NCBI RefSeq assembly: GCF_014851765.1
Contig: NZ_JACVAI010000003.1
Coordinates: forward strand, 744,001 to 808,000
DNA: 64,000 nucleotides
Direction: 5' to 3'
Source: Pseudomonas sp. PDM04
GTDB taxonomy: Bacteria > Pseudomonadota > Gammaproteobacteria > Pseudomonadales > Pseudomonadaceae
Shown here: positions 36,866-45,794 of the stretch, in pieces
How positions within the stretch are numbered: the first letter of the stretch is position 1
Layout of the letters: every line of letters starts with the position of its first letter
Made by a program: the position numbers and the translations under genes
The notes under the pieces: generated by a model
The model's database searches: none
Seen by the model: only the letters and a program-made list of their open reading frames with translations
What the model was told of the DNA's origin: nothing

Positions 36866-38980
36866 TTAGTGCTTGGCCACCGCCGTGTTGAGTTTCAGGT
36901 AGTCCAACAGGATGCGCCCGGTCTCGCTCAGGTAGGCATCGTCTTCCGGTTTGACCTTGTCCGGCTCGGCCGCTGCGGCGTCTTCGTCTTCTTTCTTCAG
37001 CTCTTTGAGCGGCTCTTCACCCTTGGCCTTGCGACGGATGTTTTCCATCGCCAGTTGCTGGGCTTCGATATCGGCATGTTGGGCACGACGATCGGCTTCA
37101 TTGAGGCTGACGGTTTTTTCCGCCATCAGTTTCTGCGCCAGGGCCAGCTTGTCGCGAATGAACACGAACTCCGCATCCTTGGCCGTGCGCACGTCATGCT
37201 CGGATTTGAGCTGGGTGAGGTACGGCTTGAACGGATCGACCGCAGGCTTGATGGCCGCACGGATGGTGTCCCACGGCATGGCTTCCGGCAGGGCGCTTTC
37301 GCCGATTTCCTTGGTGTCGATGATCGATGGGTAATCGATGTCTGGCAGAACGCCCTGATGCTGGGTGCTCTGGCCGGAAACCCGGTAGAACTTGGCCAGG
37401 GTCAGTTTCAGTTCGCCATGGTTCAGCGGCTGAATGGTCTGCACGGTGCCCTTGCCGAAGGTCTGGCCACCAATGATCAGTGCGCGGTGATAGTCCTGCA
37501 TGGCGCCGGCGAAAATCTCCGAAGCCGAGGCAGACAGGCGGTTGACCAGCAGCGCCATCGGGCCTTTGTAGAAGGCGCCCGGGTTTTCATCTTCGAGTAC
37601 GTCGACGCGGCCATCGGCGTTACGCACGAGCACGGTCGGCCCCTTGTCGATGAACAGGCTGGTCAGCTCGGTGGCTTCCTGCAAGGAGCCGCCGCCGTTG
37701 TTGCGCAGGTCGATGACCACGCCGTCGACTTTCTCTTTCTGCAACTCGGTCAGCAGTTTCTTGACGTCGCGAGTGGTGCTCTTGTAGTCCGGATCACCGG
37801 CACGGAAGGCCTTGAAGTCCAGGTAGAAGGCCGGGATCTCGATGATGCCGAGCTTGTAGTCCTTGCCGTCCTGTTTCAGGTTGAGGACCGACTTTTTCAC
37901 CGCCTGGTCTTCAAGCTTCACCGCCTCGCGGGTGATCGGCACGATCTTGCTGGTCTGGTCATTCGGCGCGTTGCTGGCCGGGATGACTTCCAGGCGCACC
38001 ACGGTGCCCTTCGGACCACGGATCAGCTTGACCACTTCATCCAGGCGCCAGCCAACGACGTCGACCATTTCCTTGTTGCCCTGGGCAACGCCGATGATCT
38101 TGTCGGCCGGAGCGACCTGTTTGGTCTTGTCCGCCGGGCCGGCTGGCACCAGGCGGACGACTTTCACCTGATCGTTGTCGCTCTGCAACACGGCGCCAAT
38201 GCCCTCCAGGGACAGGCTCATGTTGATGTCGAAGTTCTCCGCGTTATCCGGTGACAGATAATTGGTGTGCGGGTCGTAGGACATGGCGAAGGTGTTGATG
38301 TACGCCTGGAAGATGTCCTCGGCGCGGGTCTGGTCCAGGCGCGCCAGTTGATTCTTGTAGCGCTTGGTCAGGGTTTCCTGAATCTGCTTGGGGTCCTTGC
38401 CCGCGATCTTCTGGCGCAGTACTTCGTCCTTGACGCGCTTGCGCCACAGGTCGTCCAGTTCGGCGGTGGACTTGAGCCAAGGGGCGTCCTTGCGGTCGAT
38501 CAGCAAGGTTTCCTTGGTGTTGAAGTCGATCTTGTCGACGCCTTTGTTCAACTCGGCAAGGGCGAAGTCCAGGCGCGCCTTGACGCGGTCCAGATAGCGC
38601 TTGTAAATGGTGAACCCGGCGTTCAGGTCGCCGCTCTTGAGGAAGTCGTCGAACTGCGTCTTCCATTTGTCGAATTCGGCGATGTCGCTGGCCATGAAGT
38701 AGCTGCGCGACGGATCCAGCAGCTTGATGTAGCTGTCGTAGATGATCACCGAGCGCGCATCATCGAGCGGCGGCTTGCTGTAGTGGTGGCGTTTGAGCAA
38801 CTCGACGACATTCAGGCTGGCGATCACTTCGTCACGATCAGGCTGAAGCTTGTCCCAGCTATTGGCTGCGAACGTATTGCTCGACATCGGCATCAGGCCG
38901 ATACCAATAAACAGGGCGAGGGCGGTGCTGGGGAACAGGTGCTTCATGCCGATTCGACGCAGGGACAATTGATAACGCAT
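36866..38980 (-). CDS. prc: Carboxy-terminal processing (tail-specific) protease Prc
   Basis: A 704-residue periplasmic serine protease of family S41. Order: signal peptide (hydrophobic about 16-37), N-terminal helical domain, PDZ about 240-330 (SLEGIGAVLQ), and catalytic domain with LRNNGGGS near 426. The Ser-Lys dyad is inferred as Ser485 in SASASEIF and Lys510 in TFGKG by alignment from memory with E. coli Prc. A DUF3340-like C-terminal region follows. In P. aeruginosa, Prc/AlgO (PA3257) degrades mutant MucA and affects alginate. The start is uncertain: 38980 or the ATG at 38947, neither with a strong ribosome site. Confidence 0.93.
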   Translation of the reverse strand: MRYQLSLRRIGMKHLFPSTALALFIGIGLMPMSSNTFAANSWDKLQPDRDEVIASLNVVELLKRHHYSKPPLDDARSVIIYDSYIKLLDPSRSYFMASDIAEFDKWKTQFDDFLKSGDLNAGFTIYKRYLDRVKARLDFALAELNKGVDKIDFNTKETLLIDRKDAPWLKSTAELDDLWRKRVKDEVLRQKIAGKDPKQIQETLTKRYKNQLARLDQTRAEDIFQAYINTFAMSYDPHTNYLSPDNAENFDINMSLSLEGIGAVLQSDNDQVKVVRLVPAGPADKTKQVAPADKIIGVAQGNKEMVDVVGWRLDEVVKLIRGPKGTVVRLEVIPASNAPNDQTSKIVPITREAVKLEDQAVKKSVLNLKQDGKDYKLGIIEIPAFYLDFKAFRAGDPDYKSTTRDVKKLLTELQKEKVDGVVIDLRNNGGGSLQEATELTSLFIDKGPTVLVRNADGRVDVLEDENPGAFYKGPMALLVNRLSASASEIFAGAMQDYHRALIIGGQTFGKGTVQTIQPLNHGELKLTLAKFYRVSGQSTQHQGVLPDIDYPSIIDTKEIGESALPEAMPWDTIRAAIKPAVDPFKPYLTQLKSEHDVRTAKDAEFVFIRDKLALAQKLMAEKTVSLNEADRRAQHADIEAQQLAMENIRRKAKGEEPLKELKKEDEDAAAAEPDKVKPEDDAYLSETGRILLDYLKLNTAVAKH

Positions 38981-39085
38981 ATTAGGCCGTCTTTGAAGTC
39001 GCCGGTTCCACGAGAGCCGGTCGCATAATGCAAAAAGCCCGTCGATACAGCTTCGGGCTCAGTCCAGACTCACTATGGAGGCACT

Positions 39086-40048
39086 GTGAAAGCATTGCAA
39101 GGCGTGGAAGGTCAAGTGGCATGGGTTGAAGAGCCCAGTCCTACATGTGACGTAGGGCAAGTTCGCATTCGAGTGTCGGCTGCGGGTCTTAATCGCGCCG
39201 ATTTATTACAAAAAGCGGGCCTTTATCCGCCGCCGCCAGGGGCCAGTCAGGTGCTCGGTCTAGAGTGTTCCGGAGTGATCAGCGAGGTCGGCCCGGGCTC
39301 GTCCTGGCAGGTCGGTGACCGGGTCTGCGCCTTGCTGGCCGGGGGCGGAATGGCCGAAGAGGTGGTTGTCGACGGACGGCATGTGCTGCCGGTGCCGCAA
39401 GGATTGTCCCTGATCGAGGCGGCAGCGCTGCCCGAAGTCTATGCCACGGTCTGGCTGAATTTGTTTCAATTGGCTGCGCTCAAACCCGGTGAGAAAGTTC
39501 TCCTGCACGCCGGCGCAAGTGGAATCGGTTCAGCTGCCATTCAGCTGTGCAAGGCGTTCGGCAACCCGTGCTGGGTCAGTGTCGGTTCCGCCGAGCGCCT
39601 GGCGTACTGCGAAGCGCTGGGCGCCCAGGGTGGCGTGGTTCGAAGCGATGACCTGGACAGCCTGAGGGACCTGGGGCCGTTCGACGTCATCCTTGACCCG
39701 GTCGGCGGTCACTACGCCGCCCTGAACCTGAAACTGCTGGCCAGTGATGGCCGTTGGGTGCTGATTGGCTTGATGGGTGGCCGCGAGGCGCAGCTGGATC
39801 TGGCACAGGTGCTGGCCAAGCGCGTGCAACTGCTGGGCTCGACCCTGCGCAGTCGCGACGATCAGTTCAAGGCCGATCTGTTCAGTGATCTCAGCCAGCA
39901 CGTGTGGCCGCTGTTCGCCGAAGGCCGACTGAACCCGCAACTGGCCAGGACCTTCCCGATCAAGGATGCCGAAGCGGCGTTTGCGGAGCTGGCGAGCAAC
40001 AAGGTGGCTGGGAAGGTGGTGCTGGTGATCGACGAGAGTTTGAGCTGA
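39086..40048 (+). CDS. Zinc-free quinone oxidoreductase (MDR superfamily)
   Basis: A 320-residue medium-chain dehydrogenase/reductase of the PIG3/QOR type: GroES-like N-terminal half with AGLNRADLLQKAGLYPPPPGASQVLG (typical of the TP53I3/PIG3 branch) and a Rossmann half with VLLHAGASGIGSAAIQLCKAFG. The NADPH-binding loop is VSVGSAERLA. Catalytic zinc ligands are absent. It reduces quinones or enones with NADPH. The GTG start at 39086 has GGAGG 4 bases upstream. Divergent from prc; corresponds to PA3256. Confidence 0.9.
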   Translation: MKALQGVEGQVAWVEEPSPTCDVGQVRIRVSAAGLNRADLLQKAGLYPPPPGASQVLGLECSGVISEVGPGSSWQVGDRVCALLAGGGMAEEVVVDGRHVLPVPQGLSLIEAAALPEVYATVWLNLFQLAALKPGEKVLLHAGASGIGSAAIQLCKAFGNPCWVSVGSAERLAYCEALGAQGGVVRSDDLDSLRDLGPFDVILDPVGGHYAALNLKLLASDGRWVLIGLMGGREAQLDLAQVLAKRVQLLGSTLRSRDDQFKADLFSDLSQHVWPLFAEGRLNPQLARTFPIKDAEAAFAELASNKVAGKVVLVIDESLS

Positions 40049-40059
40049 CAGCAGCATGA

Positions 40060-40090
40060 CTGTGGGAGCGAGCAAGCCCGCTCCCACAGG
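40060..40090. repeat. REP palindrome between convergent genes
   Basis: CTGTGGGAGCG...CGCTCCCACAG, an 11-bp-armed palindrome, located between the oxidoreductase and HAD genes and probably terminating both. Confidence 0.8.
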
Positions 40091-40091
40091 G

Positions 40092-40745
40092 TCACTTCCA
40101 GAGATGAATCGGCCAGCCGGCTTTCTCCGCGTGTTCACGCAGGACCGGATCCGGGTTGACCACGTGTGGAAAATCGACCTTGAGCAGCAGCGGCAAGTCG
40201 TTGCGTGAGTCCGAGTAGAAACTTGCGCCTTCGAGATTTTCCTCTTCCGCATCGAGCCATTCCAGCAAGCGCGTAATCTTGCCCTCCCGGTACGTCAGGG
40301 TGCCGGTGGTGTTGCCGCTGTACACCCCATGCAGCACCTCCAGCTCGATGCCGAGAATCTCGTCGATGCCCAGGCGTTCGGCAATCGGCCGAACCAGGTG
40401 CGTGCCCGACGCCGAGATCACCAGAATCCGGTCCTCGGCCTTGCGGTGGGCGGCGATGGCCCGGGTGGCGTCGCTGAAGATGATCGGTTCGATGAAGTCC
40501 TCGACCCACGGGCCGACCAGGTGATCGATCTCGGCGGGTGTGCGCCCGATCATCGGCTCCAGGCTGAAGGTCATGTAGTCCTCCATGCGCAGCTTGCCAT
40601 GGCTGTAGGCGTCCATCAGCTCATTGTTACGGCGCATGAACGACTCGGGATCGACCCAGCCCAGGCGTCCCATTTGCTCGGCCCACAGGGTGGCGCAGTC
40701 GCCGTGGATCAGGGTTTCGTCCAGATCAAAAATTGCCAGGGCCAT
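40092..40745 (-). CDS. HAD-IB family phosphatase (SerB-like)
   Basis: A 217-residue soluble HAD hydrolase with motif I DLDETL (Asp7, Asp9), motif II VISASGTHLV near residue 115, a conserved Lys, and motif IV YSDSRNDLPLL near 178. Subfamily IB includes phosphoserine and phosphoethanolamine/phosphocholine phosphatases. It lies 34 bases after the ABC ATPase gene and is the last gene of the phosphate-ester-type operon. A role in dephosphorylating the imported product is inferred from position. Confidence 0.88.
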   Translation of the reverse strand: MALAIFDLDETLIHGDCATLWAEQMGRLGWVDPESFMRRNNELMDAYSHGKLRMEDYMTFSLEPMIGRTPAEIDHLVGPWVEDFIEPIIFSDATRAIAAHRKAEDRILVISASGTHLVRPIAERLGIDEILGIELEVLHGVYSGNTTGTLTYREGKITRLLEWLDAEEENLEGASFYSDSRNDLPLLLKVDFPHVVNPDPVLREHAEKAGWPIHLWK

Positions 40746-40779
40746 CAGTGCAGTTCTCTCTTGAGCATCAACAAAGGCA

Positions 40780-41769
40780 TCAGGCTACCTCACACAGGGC
40801 CGTCGGATCGATGGAAAGTGCCAGGCGCTGACCGTCGGGGTGCAGATCGCTCGCCGAACGGTTGAGCACATCCACCACCAGTTCCACGCCTCGCGCTTCG
40901 ATCCGGTAGCGAATCACGTTGCCCAACAGGCTGTGGCTGCGCACCTGTGCATCCAGCTCGCCTTCCAGGCTCAGTTCGATGGCTTCCGGGCGAATGGCAA
41001 TGCGATGGCTGATCGGCCGTTGCAGGAGTTTGCTCGCGCTGTCGGCATCCAGCAGGTTGTAGTTGCCGATGAAACCGGCGGCGAACACGTCCACCGGTGC
41101 GGTGTACAGGGTTTCGGCGTCGCCGCTCTGTACGATTTTTCCCTGGTTCATCAGGAAAATCCGGTCCGACATGGTCAGCGCTTCTTCCTGATCGTGGGTC
41201 ACGAAGATGGTTGTCAGGCCGAGCTCGCGCTGGATCTGACGGATCTGTTCGCGCAAGTGTTTGCGAATCCGCGCATCGAGGGCCGAGAGCGGCTCGTCCA
41301 GCAACAACAACCGTGGCCGCGTCACCAGTGACCGGGCCAGAGCGACACGCTGGCATTGGCCGCCGGACAACTGGTGCGGATAACGCGAGGCGAAGTCGCT
41401 GAGCTCCACCAGTTTCAGCACCTCGGCGACGCGCTTGAGGCTGTCGTCGCTGTTGACCTTTTGCATGCGCAAGCCGAACGCGACGTTCTGTTCGACGGTC
41501 ATGTTCGGGAACAGCGCATAGCTCTGGAACACCATGCCGATCCCGCGTTTTTGCGGGCTCAGGGGCACGATGTCGACACCGTCGAGCAGGATCTTTCCGC
41601 CATCGACCGGGGTCAGTCCGGCGATGCAGCGCAGCAAGGTCGATTTACCGCAACCGGACGGACCGAGCAGGGTGACGAACTCACCCTTGTGGATTTCGCA
41701 GTTGATGTCGCTGAACACCGTGGTGCCGGCGTAATTTTTCTGAAGGTGTTGGACGCTGACATAGCTCAT
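40780..41769 (-). CDS. ABC transporter ATP-binding protein (PotA/FbpC type)
   Basis: A 329-residue ATPase: Walker A GPSGCGKST near 37, Q-loop GMVFQSYALFPNMTVEQNV, signature LSGGQCQRVALARSL, Walker B LLLDEPLSALD, H-loop IFVTHDQEEA. A C-terminal TOBE-like regulatory domain follows (about 245-325). This is the type used with binding proteins for iron, polyamines or 2-aminoethylphosphonate. Its start overlaps the stop of the second permease by 4 bases. Confidence 0.93.
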   Translation of the reverse strand: MSYVSVQHLQKNYAGTTVFSDINCEIHKGEFVTLLGPSGCGKSTLLRCIAGLTPVDGGKILLDGVDIVPLSPQKRGIGMVFQSYALFPNMTVEQNVAFGLRMQKVNSDDSLKRVAEVLKLVELSDFASRYPHQLSGGQCQRVALARSLVTRPRLLLLDEPLSALDARIRKHLREQIRQIQRELGLTTIFVTHDQEEALTMSDRIFLMNQGKIVQSGDAETLYTAPVDVFAAGFIGNYNLLDADSASKLLQRPISHRIAIRPEAIELSLEGELDAQVRSHSLLGNVIRYRIEARGVELVVDVLNRSASDLHPDGQRLALSIDPTALCEVA

Positions 41770-42566
41770 TCGCTTTTGTCCCTGTTCAAAATGTTGGCCG
41801 CCCAGGTCAGAACCAGTACGAAGAAGAAGTAGGAAATCACCAGCGCGCTGGTGAAGTGGCCGCTGCTGTTACGCATGTTGTTGAGGTAGACCTGCAGGGT
41901 TTCGTAGCGGGTGCCGACGAGGATGTTGGCGAAGACGAACTCGCCGAACAGGAACGAGAACGACAGCAGCAATGCCACCATCAGACCCTTGCGCAGGTTG
42001 GGCAGCACCACCAGGAAGGCCGCTTGCCAGGTGCTGGCGCCGAGCAATTGCGCGGCGTCCATCAGGTCGCGCAGGTTGATCGCTTGCAGGTTGTTGGTGA
42101 TCGCCCGGTACATGAACGGCAGGGCGACCGTGAAGTAGCAGCCGATCAGGATCCACGGCGTACCCACCATCGCAAACGGCCCGGAACCGTACAGTTGCAG
42201 CAGGCCCACGGACGACACCACCGGCGGCACCGCGAAGGGCAGCAGGATCAGGATGTTCATCAGCGCATCGAGTTTCGGGAAGTGGTAATGCACCACGAAC
42301 AGCAGCGGCAGGATCAGCACCACCGACAGGATCAACGCTCCGACACAGACCAGCAGCGATTGGCCGAAGGCGTGGAGAAAACGCGGGTCGCTCCACAGCG
42401 CGATGTACCATTTGAGCGTGAAGCCGCTGGGCAGGACGGTCGCCGACCAACTGCTGGCGATGGAGTACACCAGTGTCCCGGCCAGCGGCAGCAGCAGTAT
42501 GGCGAACAGCAGATACACCACGATCCGGTGATAGATACCGACGGGGCCCAGTTCAGCGCGAGACAT
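41766..42566 (-). CDS. ABC transporter permease 2 (PotC/FbpB-like)
   Basis: A 266-residue inner-membrane protein with six hydrophobic segments and the coupling-loop sequence DAAQLLGASTWQAAFLVVLPNLRKG. It pairs with the preceding permease to form the heterodimeric channel. It overlaps permease 1 by 14 bases and the ATPase gene by 4, indicating coupled translation. Confidence 0.9.
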   Translation of the reverse strand: MSRAELGPVGIYHRIVVYLLFAILLLPLAGTLVYSIASSWSATVLPSGFTLKWYIALWSDPRFLHAFGQSLLVCVGALILSVVLILPLLFVVHYHFPKLDALMNILILLPFAVPPVVSSVGLLQLYGSGPFAMVGTPWILIGCYFTVALPFMYRAITNNLQAINLRDLMDAAQLLGASTWQAAFLVVLPNLRKGLMVALLLSFSFLFGEFVFANILVGTRYETLQVYLNNMRNSSGHFTSALVISYFFFVLVLTWAANILNRDKSE

Positions 42567-43398
42567 GGTAGCTCCTCTTCAACAGCAACTGATGCACGAC
42601 GGTCACCAGGGTCATCAACGCCACCAGCACCACGGCCAGCGCACTGGCCAGGTTCGGATCGAGGGAAATGTCGCCGGACACCATTGCCGCAATGCGGATC
42701 GGCAGCACGTTGAAGTTGCCGGTGGTCAGGGCATACACCGTGGCGTAGGCGCCGAGGGCGTTGGCCAGCAGGATCACGAAGGTGCCGAGCAGCGCCGGGG
42801 TCAGCACCGGCAAGCCGATGTGGCGCCAGAACTGCCAGCCACTGGCACCCAGCAGTTCGGCGGACTCGCGCCAGTCTTCACGCAATGCATCGAAGGCCGG
42901 GTAGAGCAGCAGCACGCCGAGGGGGATCTGGAAGTAGGTGTAGAGGATGATCAGGCCGGTTTTCGAGTACAGGTTGAAATCCTGGATGATGCCGGCCTGC
43001 TTGAGCATGATAGTGAAGCTGCCGTTGAACCCCAGCAGGATGATGAACGCGAAGGCCAGGGGCACGCCGGCGAAGTTGCTGGTCATGTTGGCGAAGGCGT
43101 TGACGAAGTTGCGCAGCTTCGAATCGACCCGGCGCAGGGAGTAGGCGCCGAGGACGGCAATGATGATGCCGAACACGCTCGACCAGAAGCTGATCTCGAG
43201 GCTGTACTGGATCGCCTGGCGGTAGAACTTCGAACCGAAGATCTTGCTGAAGTTGGCCAGGCCCCAGCCGGACTCTTCCGATTGCAGGCTGTTGATCATC
43301 ACCCAGACGAGCGGGGCGATCTCGAACACGATAAAGAACAGGGTGAACGGCACCAGGCACAAGGCCGCCAACCATTTGCCGCGAGTCATGGCATTCAC
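42553..43398 (-). CDS. ABC transporter permease 1 (PotB-like)
   Basis: A 281-residue inner-membrane protein with six hydrophobic segments and coupling loop ESAELLGASGWQFWRHIGLPVLTPA. It overlaps the phosphodiesterase-like gene by 4 bases (ATGA) upstream and permease 2 by 14 bases downstream. Confidence 0.9.
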   Translation of the reverse strand: MNAMTRGKWLAALCLVPFTLFFIVFEIAPLVWVMINSLQSEESGWGLANFSKIFGSKFYRQAIQYSLEISFWSSVFGIIIAVLGAYSLRRVDSKLRNFVNAFANMTSNFAGVPLAFAFIILLGFNGSFTIMLKQAGIIQDFNLYSKTGLIILYTYFQIPLGVLLLYPAFDALREDWRESAELLGASGWQFWRHIGLPVLTPALLGTFVILLANALGAYATVYALTTGNFNVLPIRIAAMVSGDISLDPNLASALAVVLVALMTLVTVVHQLLLKRSYHVSR

Positions 43399-44201
43399 TT
43401 GAGCAACTCCCGGCAGACAGGTTTGTCGTGGGCCACGCCCAGCAGTTCGCAGACCGTGCCGCAGATGTCGGTCTGTTTCGGTGCGGCGCCCGCGTCGAGG
43501 CTGAAGGCGTCGCCCAGGACGAACAGGGGCACTTCGCGCTCCTCCGGCAGCAGGCCGTTGTGGGAGCGATCGTTGTTCATGCCGTGGTCGGCGGTCACCA
43601 GCACCTGGTAGCCGGCGTCGAGCCAGCCTTGCAGGTAGTCGGCCAGGATGATGTCGGCCGAGCGAGCGCTGTTGCGGTATTGCGCCGTGTCGAGGCCGTG
43701 TTTGTGTCCGGCGTCGTCGATGTTCATGGGGTGCACCAGCAGGAAGTTCGGCGTGTGGCGCAGACGCAGGTGTTCCGCGTCGGCGAACAGGTGTGAATCC
43801 GGGTAGTGGTCGTTCCAGTAGAAATGCCCGTGCTGGATCGGCAGTTGCGGGTCGTCGGTATGACGATCACGGGCCGCGACGAAAGGCGAACGGTTATACA
43901 GCTCGCTGACCCAGTGATAGGCCGCCGCCGCGGTGGTGAGCCCGGCCTCCCTGGCGTAGTGATAGATGCTGCGCTGATTGGACAGGCGCGAGACGTTGTT
44001 GTGCACGATGCCGCTGTCGATCGGCGTCACGCCGGTCAGGATGCATTCGTACAACGGACGGGACAGCGCGGGCAGTTCGCACTCCAGCTTGTAGAGTGCC
44101 GCGCGTCCTGCGCCGACATACGCCTGCAGGTGCCCCATGGCGTGACGCGCAACCTCGTAGTTGAGACCGTCGAGCACGACCAGGATGACGTTGTGCTTCA
44201 T
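43395..44201 (-). CDS. Alkaline phosphatase superfamily phosphodiesterase/phosphonatase-like enzyme
   Basis: A 268-residue enzyme of the nucleotide pyrophosphatase/phosphodiesterase branch. Metal and catalytic positions visible: Asp11 (VVLDGLN), candidate nucleophile Ser47 (LSRPLYE), the HPMNIDDAGHKHG motif (157-169) and TADHGM (203-208). There is no signal peptide, so it acts in the cytoplasm on an imported substrate. The ATG at 44201 has GGAG 11 bases upstream; the longer frame to 44294 runs into a REP element and is rejected. It sits in the ABC operon between the binding protein and permease 1. A phosphonoacetate-hydrolase-like or phosphodiesterase role is inference. Confidence 0.82.
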   Translation of the reverse strand: MKHNVILVVLDGLNYEVARHAMGHLQAYVGAGRAALYKLECELPALSRPLYECILTGVTPIDSGIVHNNVSRLSNQRSIYHYAREAGLTTAAAAYHWVSELYNRSPFVAARDRHTDDPQLPIQHGHFYWNDHYPDSHLFADAEHLRLRHTPNFLLVHPMNIDDAGHKHGLDTAQYRNSARSADIILADYLQGWLDAGYQVLVTADHGMNNDRSHNGLLPEEREVPLFVLGDAFSLDAGAAPKQTDICGTVCELLGVAHDKPVCRELLK

Positions 44202-44249
44202 AGGGGCGAAAACTCCGCGAAACAGACATTCGGGATTAACAGTGATCCT

Positions 44250-44343
44250 CTGTGGGAGCGAGCCTGCTCGCGATGAGCGACCATCGGTCAACAACCGTGT
44301 TGAACATCAGATCGCCTGTCGCGAGCCTGCTCGCTCCCACAGG
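44250..44343. repeat. REPIN (two inverted REP elements) inside the operon
   Basis: GTGGGAGCGAGCCTGCTCGCGA (44252-44273) and its inverse TCGCGAGCCTGCTCGCTCCCAC (44319-44340) flank a 45-base spacer. It lies between the binding-protein gene and the phosphodiesterase-like gene. Confidence 0.9.
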
Positions 44344-44379
44344 GATTGGCATCAGCCCTCCAGCAAGTGGGCTACCGCC

Positions 44380-45444
44380 TTACTTCATTTCAACAATGAC
44401 TTCTTCGTTCCACTTCTGCGGCAACGCCTTCGAAGTCTTTTCCCACGCGTCCGCGTCTTTGATCGGTGTCACGCCTTTGTACTGCTCGTTCGGCAGCAGC
44501 TTGGACTTGACGTCAGCCGGCAGGGTGATGTGCTCTGCACGGATCGGACGGGCGTTGCCCTTGGCCAGGTTGATCTGGCCGGCGTCGCTGAAGATGTACT
44601 CGCGGGTCAGCTTGGCGGCGTTGGGATTCTTGGCGTACTTGTTGATGATGGTGGTGTAGCCGGAAATCACCGAACCGTCGGATGGAATCAGCACGGTGTA
44701 GTCATCCGGGTTGGCCATCTTGGCCTTGTAGCTCAGGCCGTTGAAATCCCAGACCACGCCGACTTCGATTTCACCCTTTTCCATCGTGGCGATGGTCGGG
44801 TTGGCCATGGACAGGCGACCCTGCTTAGCGATGTCCGCGAACAGCAGCAGCGCCGGTTGCAGGTTCTTCTCGTCGCCACCGTTGGCCAGTGCGGCGGCCA
44901 GTACACCGTTGGCGGCCTGGGCGGCGGTGCTTACGTCGCCAATCGAGACCTTGTACTTGCCGTTCTTGAGGTCCGCCCATTTGGTCGGCGCCGGCGAGCC
45001 GTGCAGCAACTTGTTGTTGATGATGAAGGCGATGGTCCCGGTGTAGGCCAGGGCCCAGTTGCCGTCCTTGTCCTTGGCCCAGTCAGGGATCTGCTCCCAG
45101 GTGCTTGGCTTGTACGGTTGCACCACGCCTTGCTTGACCGCGATCGGGCCGAACGCTGCGCCGACGTCGCCAATATCGGCGCTGGCATTGCCTTTTTCCG
45201 CCGCGAACTTGGCGATTTCCTGCGCCGAGCTCATGTCGGTGTCGATGTGTTTCAGGCCGTATTGCTTGGCCAGGTCTTCCCAGGTGCCTTTCCAGTTGGC
45301 CCAGTCATCGGGCATGCCGACACTGTTGACCGCGCCTTCCGCTTTCGCAGCGGCTTCCAGGGTTTTCAGATCATCAGCGGCCATGGCGGCGGTACACAGG
45401 GCAATGGTCGAGCCTAACAGTGATGCCAGGAAAAGCTTTTTCAT
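44380..45444 (-). CDS. Periplasmic ABC substrate-binding protein (phosphonate/iron/polyamine-type)
   Basis: A 354-residue binding protein of the extracellular family 1/13 fold with signal peptide (cleavage near AMA at residue 22). Recognisable segments: KAEGAVNSVGMPDDWANWKGTW, ADIGDVGAAFG, LAYTGTIAFIINNKLL and the second-lobe GVVWDFNGLSYK. The ligand is not readable; the operon context suggests a phosphonate or phosphate ester. It is first in the operon; REP hairpins downstream may raise its expression over the membrane genes. A candidate operator lies 47 bases upstream of the start. Confidence 0.88.
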   Translation of the reverse strand: MKKLFLASLLGSTIALCTAAMAADDLKTLEAAAKAEGAVNSVGMPDDWANWKGTWEDLAKQYGLKHIDTDMSSAQEIAKFAAEKGNASADIGDVGAAFGPIAVKQGVVQPYKPSTWEQIPDWAKDKDGNWALAYTGTIAFIINNKLLHGSPAPTKWADLKNGKYKVSIGDVSTAAQAANGVLAAALANGGDEKNLQPALLLFADIAKQGRLSMANPTIATMEKGEIEVGVVWDFNGLSYKAKMANPDDYTVLIPSDGSVISGYTTIINKYAKNPNAAKLTREYIFSDAGQINLAKGNARPIRAEHITLPADVKSKLLPNEQYKGVTPIKDADAWEKTSKALPQKWNEEVIVEMK

Positions 45445-45490
45445 TCCGAAGCTCCTTTGGGCGTTTTCAACGCTGCGATTGCGGTGGTGT

Positions 45491-45502
45491 TGGTCTAGGT
45501 CA
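45491..45502. promoter_or_regulatory. Candidate GntR/UTRA operator, ABC operon side
   Basis: TGGTCTAGGTCA, 10 of 12 bases matching the palindrome TGGTCTAGACCA, centred about 52 bases before the binding-protein start. Confidence 0.5.
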
Positions 45503-45768
45503 GCAATACCTGAGCCAATCTAGGGGGGCTGGATGACATTTTGATGTCGTCCATGGCCCGGCCTGTTTTTTTCATGGCGCAATGCTCAGGGTTGGGGATA
45601 AGCGTAGACCATGGCCAACGCACCGAAACTGCGGGGCTTGGCCACTAAATTGCAGAGAAACGACGCGACCGTTCGGTGCTTTTGTCATCTACCAGTCATC
45701 AGCAGTGCCTAGGCTTGCAGGAAGTTGATGGAGCCGAATCAAACCCGGGCTCTGCCCCGAAACAGTGC

Positions 45769-45780
45769 TGGTCTAGTCCA
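45769..45780. promoter_or_regulatory. Candidate GntR/UTRA operator, regulator side
   Basis: TGGTCTAGTCCA, 11 of 12 bases matching TGGTCTAGACCA, 14 bases before the regulator ATG; placement suits autorepression. Confidence 0.55.
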
Positions 45781-45794
45781 GATAGGTAACGTTG

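Larger units (their letters stand above)
45445..45794. other. 350-base divergent regulatory region
   Basis: It holds the promoters of the ABC operon (minus) and the GntR/UTRA regulator (plus). No ORF. Two near-palindromes related to TGGTCTAGACCA lie next to the two genes, with a half-site TAGACCA at 45605-45611 in between. Confidence 0.6.

Noticed and set aside
36869..38254. Open frame of about 460 codons antisense to prc
   Set aside because: Shadow of a well-conserved protease gene.
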